DNA of 64,000 nt. Origin: Neoceratodus forsteri (Eukaryota; Chordata; Ceratodontiformes; Ceratodontidae). The translations under genes were made by a program, and so were the position numbers. Position 1 is the first letter of the stretch. Each line of letters opens with the position of its first letter. Shown here in pieces: positions 32,598 to 42,200 of this stretch. The notes under the pieces are model-generated. The model worked only from the letters and a program-made list of their open reading frames with translations. It was not told the DNA's origin and made no database searches. The stretch is taken from the NCBI GenBank assembly GCA_016271365.2, contig CM028130.1:474361001-474425000 (forward strand), in the 5' to 3' direction.

Positions 32598-35500
32598 TTA
32601 TTTATTTTTATTTATTTATTTGTTCTAGGATTACAAATACCTTTGAGCCGAGCTCTTTTACAAAGGTTCACGTCATTGGTACAATTGAGACAATCATAAG
32701 CAAAGATAACAGTTTATAAAATTAAAAAAAAACACATGGTCTTGTAGATGAAAAAAGAACAATAAGGTGAAACTTTGGGGAAGGGAAAGGAAAGGGAAAG
32801 GAGGAGGGTGAAATCAGGGAGACTAAGTGGATGGGAGAAAAAGGGAGGTAGGTTGGGGGGGACAAAGAGAGGAGAGGTGGAAGGCGGATAAGAATAGAGG
32901 TAGTGCAGCCGGGTGGCATTTGTCATGGGCCAGCAGGGGAGGTGAAGATAAGAGGGGGGGTGCTGGCAAAGTGCAGGAGTAGATGTGGATCCAAAAGGGC
33001 ATCTTCAGCTATGGAAACAAAAGACATGTTTAGCCACAACAGTCACAGAGGTTGGAGGCAGTCAGTGTTAGGCGGAGACGAGTCTTAAAAGTGCTGAGCG
33101 ATAGTGAAGATGAGATGTCACTGGGAAGACCGTTGTACCAACTAGTGGCCCGTTAAGCAAAGGGTCTTTGGCCTTGTGTTGTGCGGCAATGCGGGACTTG
33201 CAGAAGCTGAGGTTTCGATCCCCTGGTATGTCGGGTGTGGATTCTCGGTTGTATGAGGGTGCAGACTCCAGTGGGGGCAAGGCCCAGCAGGATTTTCTTA
33301 GTAGTAATACAAGTTTGGTGTTTTATTCGATTGGCAAGATTCAACCATCCAGTTTGAGAATAGAGGTCACAGGTGTGAGTTAGACGTTGGGAGCCAGTGA
33401 CAAGTCGACACGCCTTGTTGAGGGCGGTGGATACACGTTTGAGTGCAGTGGTTGTAGCAGAGCCGTAAATGATAATGCCATAATCAATGATGGATATGAT
33501 GGAGCTCTGGACAGTGACAGCGAGGGCTTCAGGTGTCAGGTGTTTCCTATGACGGAATAGCAGGCCTAGCCGGGAGTTAGCAGCTTTGGCGACATGGTCG
33601 ATGTGGGCAGTGTAGGAGAGGTGAGGGTCAAGGGTGATCCTGAGGTATTTAAAGTTTTTGACCTGTTCCAGTGCGGCACCTTGTCTGGTGATAACAGAGA
33701 GTTGAAAGTGCTTATGTTTATTATGGGAGCTGCTGAAGATCATGGCCTTTGTTTTATTTTGATTAAGGATCAGTTTGTGCTTTGTGAGCCAATTCTCAAC
33801 CGAGGAGAAGCCAAGTTGGAGATTTTCTTGCAATTTCTTTGGGTCCTGGTGTGTGGCAAGGATTACGGCATCATTGGCATACAGGGTGATATGTTCAGTG
33901 CAGGAGACCGGTAGGGTGTTAAGGAACAGGCTGAAGAGTAGGGGGCCCAGTATTGAACCCTGGGGGACTCTAGAGAGGACAGGTCTGGAATCAGAGTGCA
34001 CATCTCCAATTTTTACATGCTGGGTGCAGTTTTCAAGTTAGCTTTTGAACCAAGAGATTGAATCATTGGAGAGACCAGCATTTTTTAGTTGGCTCAGCAG
34101 GAGGGAGTGGTGGACAGTATGAAAGGCTTTGGTCAGGTCGATGAAAATAGCACCAGTTAGTTGTCCATTGTCAAGGGAGCTGTGAATGGAGCTGGTGAAT
34201 TCGAGTAAGGCAGAGGATGTACTATGACCTTTTCTAAAGCCATGTTGCTGTTTACAGAGAATATTATAATTGTCCAGATGCTCGGTTAGTTGGTCCACCA
34301 CTATACGTTCCAGTGCCTTCGATAGGGGAGGCAGAATGGAGATAGGGCGGAAGTTCGCATGGTCAGCCTTATCACCACTTTTGTGAATCGGGGTAACAGT
34401 GGCCATTTTCCATTTGTCTGGGAACTGACTAGAGGAAAGAGAGAGATTAAAGATCTTGGTGAGGGGCCCAAGTACATCGTCAAGCGTTAGGGCCAGTAGC
34501 TTGAAGTCAAGTTTGTCATTGCTTGTTCTAGATTTGCTGATGGCTTTGGCAATGTAGTTTCAGACTTGATGTTTCTTTAGTGCTTTAAAGTAGAAAGGTG
34601 AGTGACAGGCGTGGGTGGAGGAGTTGGGGGGATGGGAGTTGACACATCTTGGAAGAAGTCGGAGGGGAGAACACTGCTAAGGTCAGTGAAAGCCATGTTA
34701 ATAGTGTTCGCAATAGTTTTAGAGTTGAGTGTAGTGTGCCCACTTATGTTGAGTATGTTCGGCGAAGATTTTGACTGCTTCCCAGTGACATCTTTAATGT
34801 TTTTCCAGAAATCCCTCCCATTTCCCAAGAGTTAGTGAGGGCATTTTTACAGTAGTCAGATTTCTGTTACTGAATGGATTTGTGCAGTCATTCCATGCCC
34901 ATTTATAATTCTGGATATCGAGTTGCTTACCAGAGTTTCTAGCCAGTTCCCAGAGGTGGTCCCTGGATTTAAGTTTTTTTAGGTCTCCTGACAGCCAAAG
35001 GTTACTGAGCGATTTAACTTTACGCTTTTTGAGGGGGGAAAATTTATTACAGGCTTCATTGAAAATGTGAATAAATTGCTCCAGTGCAGTATTAGTATCT
35101 GTTGCCTTGAAGATGGGGGACCAGTCCTGCAGACTGAGGTGCGATTTGAGGTGGGGTAGCTGACCACGGGGTAGGACTCTGCTGGTGATGATTTTAGGAG
35201 GGGGCTTATAGAATTTGTTTGACCAGGTACAGCTGAAGGGAGAGTGGTCACTGAGTGAGTCAGGGAGGACTGAGGTTTTCGTGATCCGAGAGGGGAGGCT
35301 GGTTAGGATCCAGTTGAGTAGGGTGCAGGTCCCAGTTCTGTAGTTCTTTCTGGTTGCATAGTCAACCATTTGAGTCAGGTTAGCTGATATAATGGAGTCC
35401 TTAAATGACCCACCTTCAGCTGAGAGCCAATTAATGTTAAAGTCACCAAGAAGGATGATTTCGGAGTCCGATGGGTGGGATTTGACAAAGTCAAGGACAG

Positions 35501-36630
35501 CGGTTAGACCAGGTCCCTGTTCTTTAGGAGATATGTAAACAGTGACAACTGTGAGGCCATACTGTGGGTGCCTAACAGGAGTCTGATGGGAAGAATCTGA
35601 GCAGGTGTTGCTGGAAGATTGGAATCAATGGGGTGTCCTCGGAAAGTGTCTTTCTCATATAAGGCACACCCTCCACCTCTTTTGGACTTACGATCAATCC
35701 AGAAGACATTGTAGCCAGGAAGGGTGATTGCCTGGTCAGGAATCTTTGGGGTGAGCCAAGTTTCAACTACTGACAGAATATCTGGGTTGTGTTGGGTGTT
35801 AAAGGCTTGCAGTGCATCAAGCTTCGGAAGTAAACTGCAGATGTTCAGGCACATGATTGAGAGAGTGCCTGCTGGTTTGTTTTGGTTGGAGGTGTTTGGT
35901 CCGGGGTTAGGGTGAACAGTCCCTGATAGCAGCAGGAGGAGGAGCACAAGTTTCAGGGTGCATAGGCGGAGTTCAGTCAGAGAGAGGTTGCGTTTCTTTT
36001 TTGAACAGTAGTATGCCAGGTGGTAATGTCGAAAATGCAACATTGGAATAGTTGTATACAATGTGGCTAGATGTGCCCAAGGCTCACTCATGAGCAGGGA
36101 CAGATCAATTTTGGTGGTGTGCCTCCAGGGGGAGGATTTGCCCCATTGCCAAATGATGTAAAATAATCAAATCCACAGGAAAATGACCAGTAAACTGTTT
36201 GATCTATGGTAACAAGACAAAGGATGTGTTAAATTCCTGGAACACTGGCCTGGGGCATATGCAGGAAGTTAAAACCCTTTGTCAGTGTCTTCCTTTGTTT
36301 AAATAGTTGTGAATGGTTCTCAAAGACATGCAGTCCTTTAGCAACAAGGTAGATGGAAATGTGGATTCAGTTTGCACTCCCAGGTCAGAGCTCGTAGAAT
36401 ATCTTAGCTGTACTGACTTTGATTGTGATGGCTTCCAAAAGTTGATTTATAATGAGAATCCCAATATCTGCTGGTGATGTTTTCCAGTTTCTTAGTCCAG
36501 AAAACTTTCATAGATCACATATCCAAGAATGGTCTAGTTCCTCCAAGCCAAAACACATGAAAATCCACAAAACTAAACTATTGACAGAGACAAACACAAA
36601 CACCCAGCCACACAGCCCAATATACTGTGA
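32598..36630 (-). mobile_element. L2-like LINE inserted in DIRS A1 ITR
   Basis: A 4-kb minus-strand LINE. Its 3' end is the (ATAAA)-type tail at 32,598-32,625. The ORF has an NPGP motif, APE endonuclease and RT. The region 36,092-36,630 upstream of the ORF has no frame I recognise and is probably its 5' UTR, though part could be another insert. The DIRS ITR is continuous across the junction (ggcatac | tgcatagag). A TSD longer than about 4 bp (atac) is not seen, consistent with short TSDs in this clade. Confidence 0.75.
33153..36091 (-). pseudogene. L2-like LINE ORF: NPGP peptide, APE endonuclease, reverse transcriptase
   Basis: The first frame (36,091-35,504) has a basic start, a Leu-rich hydrophobic stretch (residues 48-55) and S-G-T-V-H-P-N-P-G-P (NPGP at 35,897-35,908), a 2A-like end. 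The endonuclease follows: M-C-L-N-I-C-S-L-L-P-K-L-D and V-V-E-T-W-L. 35,369-34,794 covers D-S-L-S-D-H-S-P-F and the linker. RT: H-K-S-G-D-K-A-D-H-A-N-F-R-P-I-S (34,385), H-G-F-R-K-G-H-S-T (34,250), V-P-Q-G-S-I-L-G-P-L-L-F (33,955), then Y-A-N-D at 33,870-33,881, where active elements have F/Y-A-D-D. The first catalytic Asp of that box is therefore lost. Four frames are needed to read through. Confidence 0.8.
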
Positions 36631-36675
36631 TACTGCATAGAGTTAAGAATATTGGAGTATTCCTGGGGTAAGAAG

Positions 36676-37580
36676 CTGCTGCGTAGTGTTCCTTCATCCT
36701 GAGAGTTGATCCAGAAGGGCTGTAGCTGCAGAAGTGTGAGCCAAATGGGCAGTGCTGCTGCCAAACATTTGAAAGTCCAAAGCTCCTGATTGTGGATCAA
36801 CATGTTGCTATGTGCTGTTCCCTGCTTCATCTGAACTGCTGCATACGTGGGTCATGTGAGCGCTGGCATTGCTGGCTGGGTCTTTGTACTTTTCATCTTT
36901 TGATTACAGTTTTTGGGTATCAAGCCTTCTCGTTTGGAATTTTGGTTTTCTCTGCATTGTGCTAGCACACAATGGTCTGTTGGGGATTAAATTACAAGCT
37001 TGCTGATTTTCATCAATGTACCACTGAAAGAACCTGGGCAATGTAGCTACCAGGCCTGCACCAGGATTCTAGTGTAGTTCCTGGGAATCCAGAGTTAAAT
37101 TCACTTGCGTCATACATGAATCGGTGGTTTTATTATTGGTACCAGTTAAGGAGTTTATTGCACCCTGTGTAAAACAGTTCCTGTCAGTGGGCCCCTTGCT
37201 TAGGTGGGTGCATCTCCAAACTGTGAGGGACCTTAGGAGTATAGTGACCCACATTACAGAGTGGCTTATAGTGTGTTGATATATGGGGAGAGTGTTAAAG
37301 GTGACTTGCAACCACTTAACTTCTTCTTTTCCAGCTGCCAGGCCTGTGTTCCAAACTAAAAGCACTGTTAGGTGTTTGCATTCCATTCCTGTGTGCCCTC
37401 ATTTCGTATGAGCTGACTGAAGTGTTTGCTGGTGAAGATAATAACTGTTGTTGTGTTTCCTGGGGGGTGGTCCCATACAGTGTAGGGAGGTGGATAGGTA
37501 CTGTATCCCAGAGGGTGGTACTGCACACAAAATCAGCCCACTCATACTCTCTGGGTGGAGGCAGCATGCTACTTATTATT
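36676..37580. other. Unrecognised stretch right of DIRS A1
   Basis: I see no conserved protein and no clear repeat structure. Short open frames (60-105 codons) on both strands lack family motifs. Confidence 0.4.
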
Positions 37581-37584
37581 TATT

Positions 37585-37992
37585 TTGGGATGACCCCCAC
37601 CGCAGGAGACAGAACAAATCCAAACCCCTCAATTAGGTGCGTCCTGCACAGTCACCCAGCAGGTGTGTGAGTTCGGTCACTGTGCGGCGAGGGTAAAGCA
37701 CATTTCGGATGAGACGTTAAACCGAGGTCCCATCTGCCTGGATTGGTGGTAGTTCAGGTGGATGTTAAAGATCCCATGGCACTTATCGAAAAGAGTAGGG
37801 GAATTTCCCCGGTGTCCTGGCCAAATTTCCCTCATTTACTTAAAAAAATATCACCAACAGCTTAATCTGGTTCAAGGTCAGTTGGCATTCATCTGTATCC
37901 CCCTCCCCTGGGTCGTGCCTGAAAATAGGCAAGATTTGTCTAGTGCACTTACCCGGTCAACAAAAACGAAATAAATAAAAATAAATAAATTT
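37585..37992 (+). mobile_element. LINE/SINE 3'-end fragment with (ATAAA)n tail
   Basis: It contains the boxes 'gatgagacgttaaaccgagg', 'aaagatcccatggcac', 'tcgaaaagagtaggggaatt' and 'ccggtgtcctggccaaattt', a 3' module I recognise from retroposons of fishes and other vertebrates, ending in ATAAA repeats. The final ~100 bp ('cgtgcctgaaaataggcaag', 'tagtgcacttacccggtcaa') recurs inverted at 60,338-60,430. There is no coding sequence, and the family name is uncertain. Confidence 0.65.
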
Positions 37993-37993
37993 T

Positions 37994-38488
37994 GAAATGT
38001 AGTGGGAATGCAAAAATTTGGAATATGGTGGGAATACACATTTTTGGAATGTGACGAAAATGGGCAATTTTGGAACATGGAAGTGACACACAATTTTGGA
38101 ATGTGCCAGGAGAGTACAATTTCATAATGTGGCTAGGAAACACACTTTCAGAAGGTGGTGGAAATGCATAATTTTGGAAAGTGGCGAGGAGGAGCATTTT
38201 TTCAGAATGTAAGGAGGATGCACAATTTTGGAATATAATAGTGAAAAAATTTCAGAATGTGGCAGGGATGCAAAATTTCAGAATGTGGCTGGGACACACA
38301 GTGTCAGATTATGGCAGGGACATGAAATTTCAGAATGTGGCAGTGATGTACAATTTTGGAATGTTAACAGGGAGGCACAATTTCGAAACATGGCAGCAAC
38401 ACAGTTTCAGAATGTGGCACTGGCACTCAACTTTGGAAAATCTTTGGGAAGTGGCGGGAACATGCAATTTTGGAATGTGGTGGAGACA
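37994..38488. repeat. 26-bp minisatellite, about 19 units
   Basis: A consensus such as 'aatgtggcagggatgcaa' followed by 'aatttcag' repeats every 26 bp with substitutions (ttttgg alternates with tttcag). Frames read through it (38,181-38,612 plus) are repeat artefacts. The same monomer reappears at 45,535-45,700. Confidence 0.85.
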
Positions 38489-38490
38489 TG

Positions 38491-38648
38491 GGCTCGATTC
38501 TCATATCGGGCTTAGATCAGCGAAAGCTGCAGCAAACAGCAGCTTGTGCTGCAGCCCAGTGCGCCGGGGACCCTGCACCTGTTTCTCTAGGGGGCAGGGT
38601 CCCAGCGGCTAAGTCCTGCTGCTTGTGGCAAACATGGCTAACTGCCGA
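38491..38648. other. Left flank of DIRS A2; candidate terminal inverted repeat
   Basis: It begins 'ggctcgattctca' exactly where the 26-bp array stops. Its near-inverse 'tgagaattgagcc' lies at 45,520-45,532, exactly where the array resumes. This could be the left end of a DNA transposon into which DIRS A2 later inserted. It also holds a small internal dyad around 'gctgcagcaaacagcagc'. Confidence 0.4.
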
Positions 38649-38860
38649 AAGAAAAAATTACTCACCTTAGTAATGTTGTTTCTTCTAATGGAGTCTTGCT
38701 ATATTATGACATATGCAGTGAGTCCCAACCTTCTAACTGCTCCGGAGGTGAAAGAGTTAACTTTCCATGCCAGGCATGGAACGCTGAGCTCGAGCTCGGT
38801 TGAAAACTCTGTCTGTTGTTCTTCAAACTCAAACTGTCAGATCTTTATGAGCTAAACTCA
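38649..38860. repeat. DIRS A2 left ITR
   Basis: Inverted copy of 44,150-44,327. The shared palindromic core 'ccatgccaggcatgg' and 'gagctcgagctc' lie inside each arm. Confidence 0.85.
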
Positions 38861-39104
38861 CTAAGGTCCTGTGTGGAAGCTGTAAACCTACACTAGCCAA
38901 CTGGCTACTAAATATAAGAACACATTTTTTGGTCCCAAAACAAATACTCAAGTCAGGAGACCCAAAAAATGAAAAACACAACACCCAGTCACCCCAAAAA
39001 GGAGGGGTGAGAAAACAAGGTGGGCATCTACTAAGTGCCAACACTGCACTGCCCACCAACATCCAAAAAACAGAGGTTCTGAGAGGGGCAGGCGGGGGGG
39101 AGGT

Positions 39105-39200
39105 CATAATATAGCAAGACTCAATTAGAAGAAACAACATTACTAAGGTGAGTAATTTTTCTTCAAACAACATGAAGTCTTGCTATATCATGATTATATC
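39105..39200. repeat. DIRS A2 internal complementary region
   Basis: 'aacaacattactaaggtgag' (then 'taatttttc') is complementary to the left end. 'cttcaaacaacatgaagtct' (then 'tgctata') is complementary to the right end. Confidence 0.9.
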
Positions 39201-39236
39201 ATAATACACAGCAGTACCTCCATGGAGGGACAGAAC

Positions 39237-40370
39237 CTACTTAGGAAATAGGCTCTGAAGCACAGCTGTGCCACGAGCATCACTCCTAGCCTGGATGTCC
39301 AGAGTAATGCTTGGTAAAGTGTGAACTGTTTTCCAGGTAGCTGCTTGACAAATCTCTAGAATGGGGATGTCCCTGGCAGCAGTCAGGGAAGCAGCTGTAC
39401 CTCTGGTAGAGTGAGCCCTCAGGCCTGAGGAAGGAACCTTACCCAGCTTTTCATAACAGAATTGGATACAAGAGACAATCCACCTGGCAATGGATCTTTT
39501 ACTGGCAGGTTTCCCTTTACCAACCTCACCATAAGTGAGGAACAGTTGGAGGGAGTCAAACCTGTGACCCTTGGTACGCTCAATGTAGTAACTAAGGGCT
39601 CTCTTCACATCTAAGCTGTGCAGCCTCCTCTCACCAGAGGAGGAATGGTCAGTGAAGTACACTGGAAGAGAAATAGATTGATTAAGGTGGAAATCTGAAA
39701 CCACCTTAGGCAAGAACTTCCTGTTAGTCCTGAGGACCACCTTATCTCTATGAAAGGAGATAAAATCAGGCTCCACTGACAAAGCTTGTAATTCACTTAT
39801 CGTCTGGCAGAAGTGATGGCTACCAGAAACACAGTCTTCCAAGTCAAATACTTAAGCTCTGCTGAAGACAAGGGCTCAAAGGGAGGTTGCATAAGCTGAG
39901 CAATGCAAACATTAAGATCCCAGGCAGGGGTAGGGTCCCTGAATGGAGGGTTGGTGTGAATAAATTCCTTAAAAAACTTAGAGAATACAGGATCAGCTGA
40001 AAGAGAAGAGGGTTTACCTGCTGAAATGAAAGCAGACACAGCTGCCAAATGCACCTTTAGGGTAGCTGGTCTCAGCCCCAAATGTTTAAATGGACCATAT
40101 AATCCAGGACTGTGGGTAAATCAGCAGATTCTGGGGAAATATGCTGCCCACAGCACCATATAGAAAACCTCTTCCATTTGGAATTGTAAGTAGCCCTGGT
40201 GGAAGGCTTCCTAGAAGCCTTCAATATATCCATTACACATTGGGAGAGGTGTAGATCAGCAAACTCTAACTCTTCAAGAGCCAGGCCTTGAGATTGAGAG
40301 ATTTGAGGTTCGGGTACCAAACCCTTCCCTGAGCACAGGTTAACAGATTGTGATTCCTGGGAAGACACAG
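39237..40370 (-). pseudogene. DIRS A2 tyrosine recombinase (one-base frameshift, catalytic box altered)
   Basis: Read on minus from about 40,368: L-A-L-E-E-L-E-F-A-D-L-H-L start, core-binding domain, T-L-K-V-H-L-A-A-V-S-A, then A-I-T-S-A-R-R (box I, 39,800). Here one base is missing relative to A3 (cttat-cgtctgg against cttatgcgtctgg), which breaks the frame. The second frame (39,842-39,237) runs through H-S-T-R-G to the C-terminus. At 39,296-39,322 a one-base and a two-base deletion turn the expected T-F-T-K-H-Y-S-L-D into T-L-P-S-I-T-L-D, so the frame is kept but the nucleophilic Tyr is gone. Confidence 0.8.
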
Positions 40371-40470
40371 GGAAGATGGACTGCTAAGGACAGTAGGAGT
40401 GGATACCAGGGTTGTCTGGCCCAATCTGGAGCAATCAGAATCACTTTGCAGGATTGAGATCTGATTTTGA

Positions 40471-41160
40471 CTAACACTTTGAACAGGAAAGGGAAGGGGG
40501 GAAAGCATAGAGAAACTTCCCTTCCCAATTGAGAACTAAGGCATCCAGAGGGACTGAGCCCAACACTGGGGGCCTGCAGCAAAAAAGGGGAAGTTGGTGA
40601 TTGTCTGGGGCTGCAAAAAGATCTATCTGCGGGGTGCCCCATCTGGCAAATATTACCCCAGGACCAGGGGATCCAGTGACCATTCGTGATGGCCCTGGGA
40701 AATCCTGCTGAGAGCATCTGCCAGGACATTGTCCTTGCCTGGGAGGTGAACTGCCGTAAGGGAGGTGTTCAGGAAGTAAGCCAGAGACCACAACATCATT
40801 GCTTCGGTGCACAAGGCCGTAGACCGAGTGCCTCCTTGCTTGTTGATGTACCACATTGTAGTGGTGTTGTCTGTTCTGACCTGTACAACTTTGTTCTGAA
40901 CAGATTTGGAGAAAGCTTGAAGTGCTAGAAAAACTGCTCTGAGCTCCAACAGGTTGATGTGGAGCAGAGATTCCTGAGGGGACCACAGTCCCTGGGTAGT
41001 GAGGTCGCCCATGTGAGCTCCCCCACCCCAAGAGGGATGCATCTGTAGTAAGGATTAAAGAGTGAGACTGAGTGACAAAGGGAACCCCTTGTCTCAGGTT
41101 GTTCTGATCCTGCCACCACTGTAGGGCTTGGATCAGGGTTGGAGTTACTGGGATCAACTT
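40471..41160 (-). pseudogene. DIRS A2 RNase H domain
   Basis: T-T-D-A-S-L-L-G-W-G, I-N-L-L-E-L-R-A-V, R-T-D-N-T-T-T-M-W, I-N-K-Q-G-G-T-R-S, and H-L-P-G-K-D-N-V-L-A-D-A-L-S. All four catalytic acids are visible, but the first box and the rest lie in different frames (41,157-40,471 and 41,042-40,653), so one frameshift falls just after G-W-G. The C-terminal W-G-T-P-Q-I-D-L-F-A block follows. In the family this region joins a possible methylase-like domain, which I cannot confirm here. Confidence 0.75.
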
Positions 41161-42200
41161 GGTTAGAGGGTCCTTTCTTTGAGACCAAAAAGGCTCTCAA
41201 ATGGAACTGGATGACCCTCATCTGAAATCTTGCTCCTTGCACTACTACTGTAGAAGCAGCCATGTGTCCCAGGAGCTGCAGAAAATGCCTTGCTGGTCGA
41301 GAGACCTGCAGGGTGAATGAGGAGGCCAGAGAGACCAGGGTCCTTGCCCTGTCCAAAGGAAGGAAGGCTCTGGCTTCCTCTGTGTTCAGTTCTGCGCCTA
41401 TGAAGGTGAGAAGCTGGACAGGCTCTAGAACTGACTTTGGAAGATTCAGAAGGAAACCTAGAGAGGTAAGCAGTTGCTGAGTTATCTGAAGATGTAACTT
41501 GACTTGGTCTGGAGACTGGCCTACTATGAGCCAGTAGTCCAGGTAAGGAAAGATGGCAATTTTTTGCCTTCTTAGGTAGGCAACTGCTACTGCCAGGCAT
41601 TTTGTGAATACCCTTGGAGCAGAGGTGAGGCCAAAGGGCATTGCTCTGAACTGGTAATGGCCTGAGGGCAGCTCGAACCTGAGGTACTTTCGATGGGAGC
41701 TTCTGATGAGAATATGGAAGTAGGCATCCTTGAGGTCCAGGAACGCTAGCCAGTCCCTGGCCTTAGAGAGGTAGAATAATTCCCAGAGTCACCATTTTGA
41801 ATTTTGGTTTAAAAGGTGCTTGTTTAAGTATCTGAGATCCAGGATGGGCCGCCATTCTCCTGTCTTTTTGGGGTAAGGAAGTACCTGGAGTACAATCCTT
41901 TGCCCTGGTGTAGGGTTGGAACCTTTCCATGGCTCTGAGAGCCAGGAGGGTAGAATTTCTGCCTTTAGGGCAAAGTGCCTCTGATGGATTTGCAGGTGGA
42001 AAGGATCTGGTTCTCATCTTTGGAAATGTTTTGAAGCTGAGAACCAGTCCTAGCTTACTACTTCCAGGACCCACTTGCCTGATGTTAGAGACTTCCAGTC
42101 CTGGACGAAGTAAGCCAGCCTGCCCCCCACAGGTAGTTGAGAATCGGCCCTGGCCACCCCATCAGGGTGTCTGCTTGGCAGGGACTTTGGGCTGAGGGGT
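41161..42200 (-). pseudogene. DIRS A2 reverse transcriptase (YLDD to YLDY)
   Basis: N-terminal RT residues (V-Q-D-W-K-S-L-T-S-G-K-W-V-L) near 42,100 overlap the gag end. The fingers (L-P-Q-K-D-R-R type) lie near 41,870. The main frame 41,641-40,925 starts with M-P-F-G-L-T-S-A-P-R-V-F-T-K-C and contains F-P-Y-L-D-Y-W-L at 41,534-41,545; the second catalytic Asp is Tyr by a G-to-T change relative to A1 and C. N-L-P-K-S, F-I-G-A-E-L-N-T and L-L-G-H-M-A-A-S follow. Frameshifts lie near 41,700-41,760 and upstream. Confidence 0.8.

Larger units (their letters stand above)
8196..36675 (-). mobile_element. DIRS A1, old retrotransposon carrying five nested insertions
   Basis: The outer left end (8,196-8,260) is complementary to the first half of the ICR at 8,645-8,690, and the outer right end (36,631-36,675) to its second half at 8,703-8,740. 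This is the end rule known for DIRS elements and ties the two ends to one element. Recombinase, RNase H, RT and gag pieces follow in order on the minus strand, interrupted by a LINE (11,786-19,321), B1, C, an L1 piece and an L2-like LINE. After removing the inserts and a local minisatellite, about 5.6 kb remains, close to intact copy A2 (5.68 kb). No TSD is expected for this class and none is evident. Confidence 0.85.

Noticed and set aside
32598..36630. Long TSD for the L2-like LINE
   Set aside because: Only about 4 bp (atac) is shared at the two junctions, which could be chance; not claimed.
38181..38612. 143-codon frame with repeated F-x-N-V-A-G
   Set aside because: Reads through the 26-bp minisatellite; no conserved domain and no start context.
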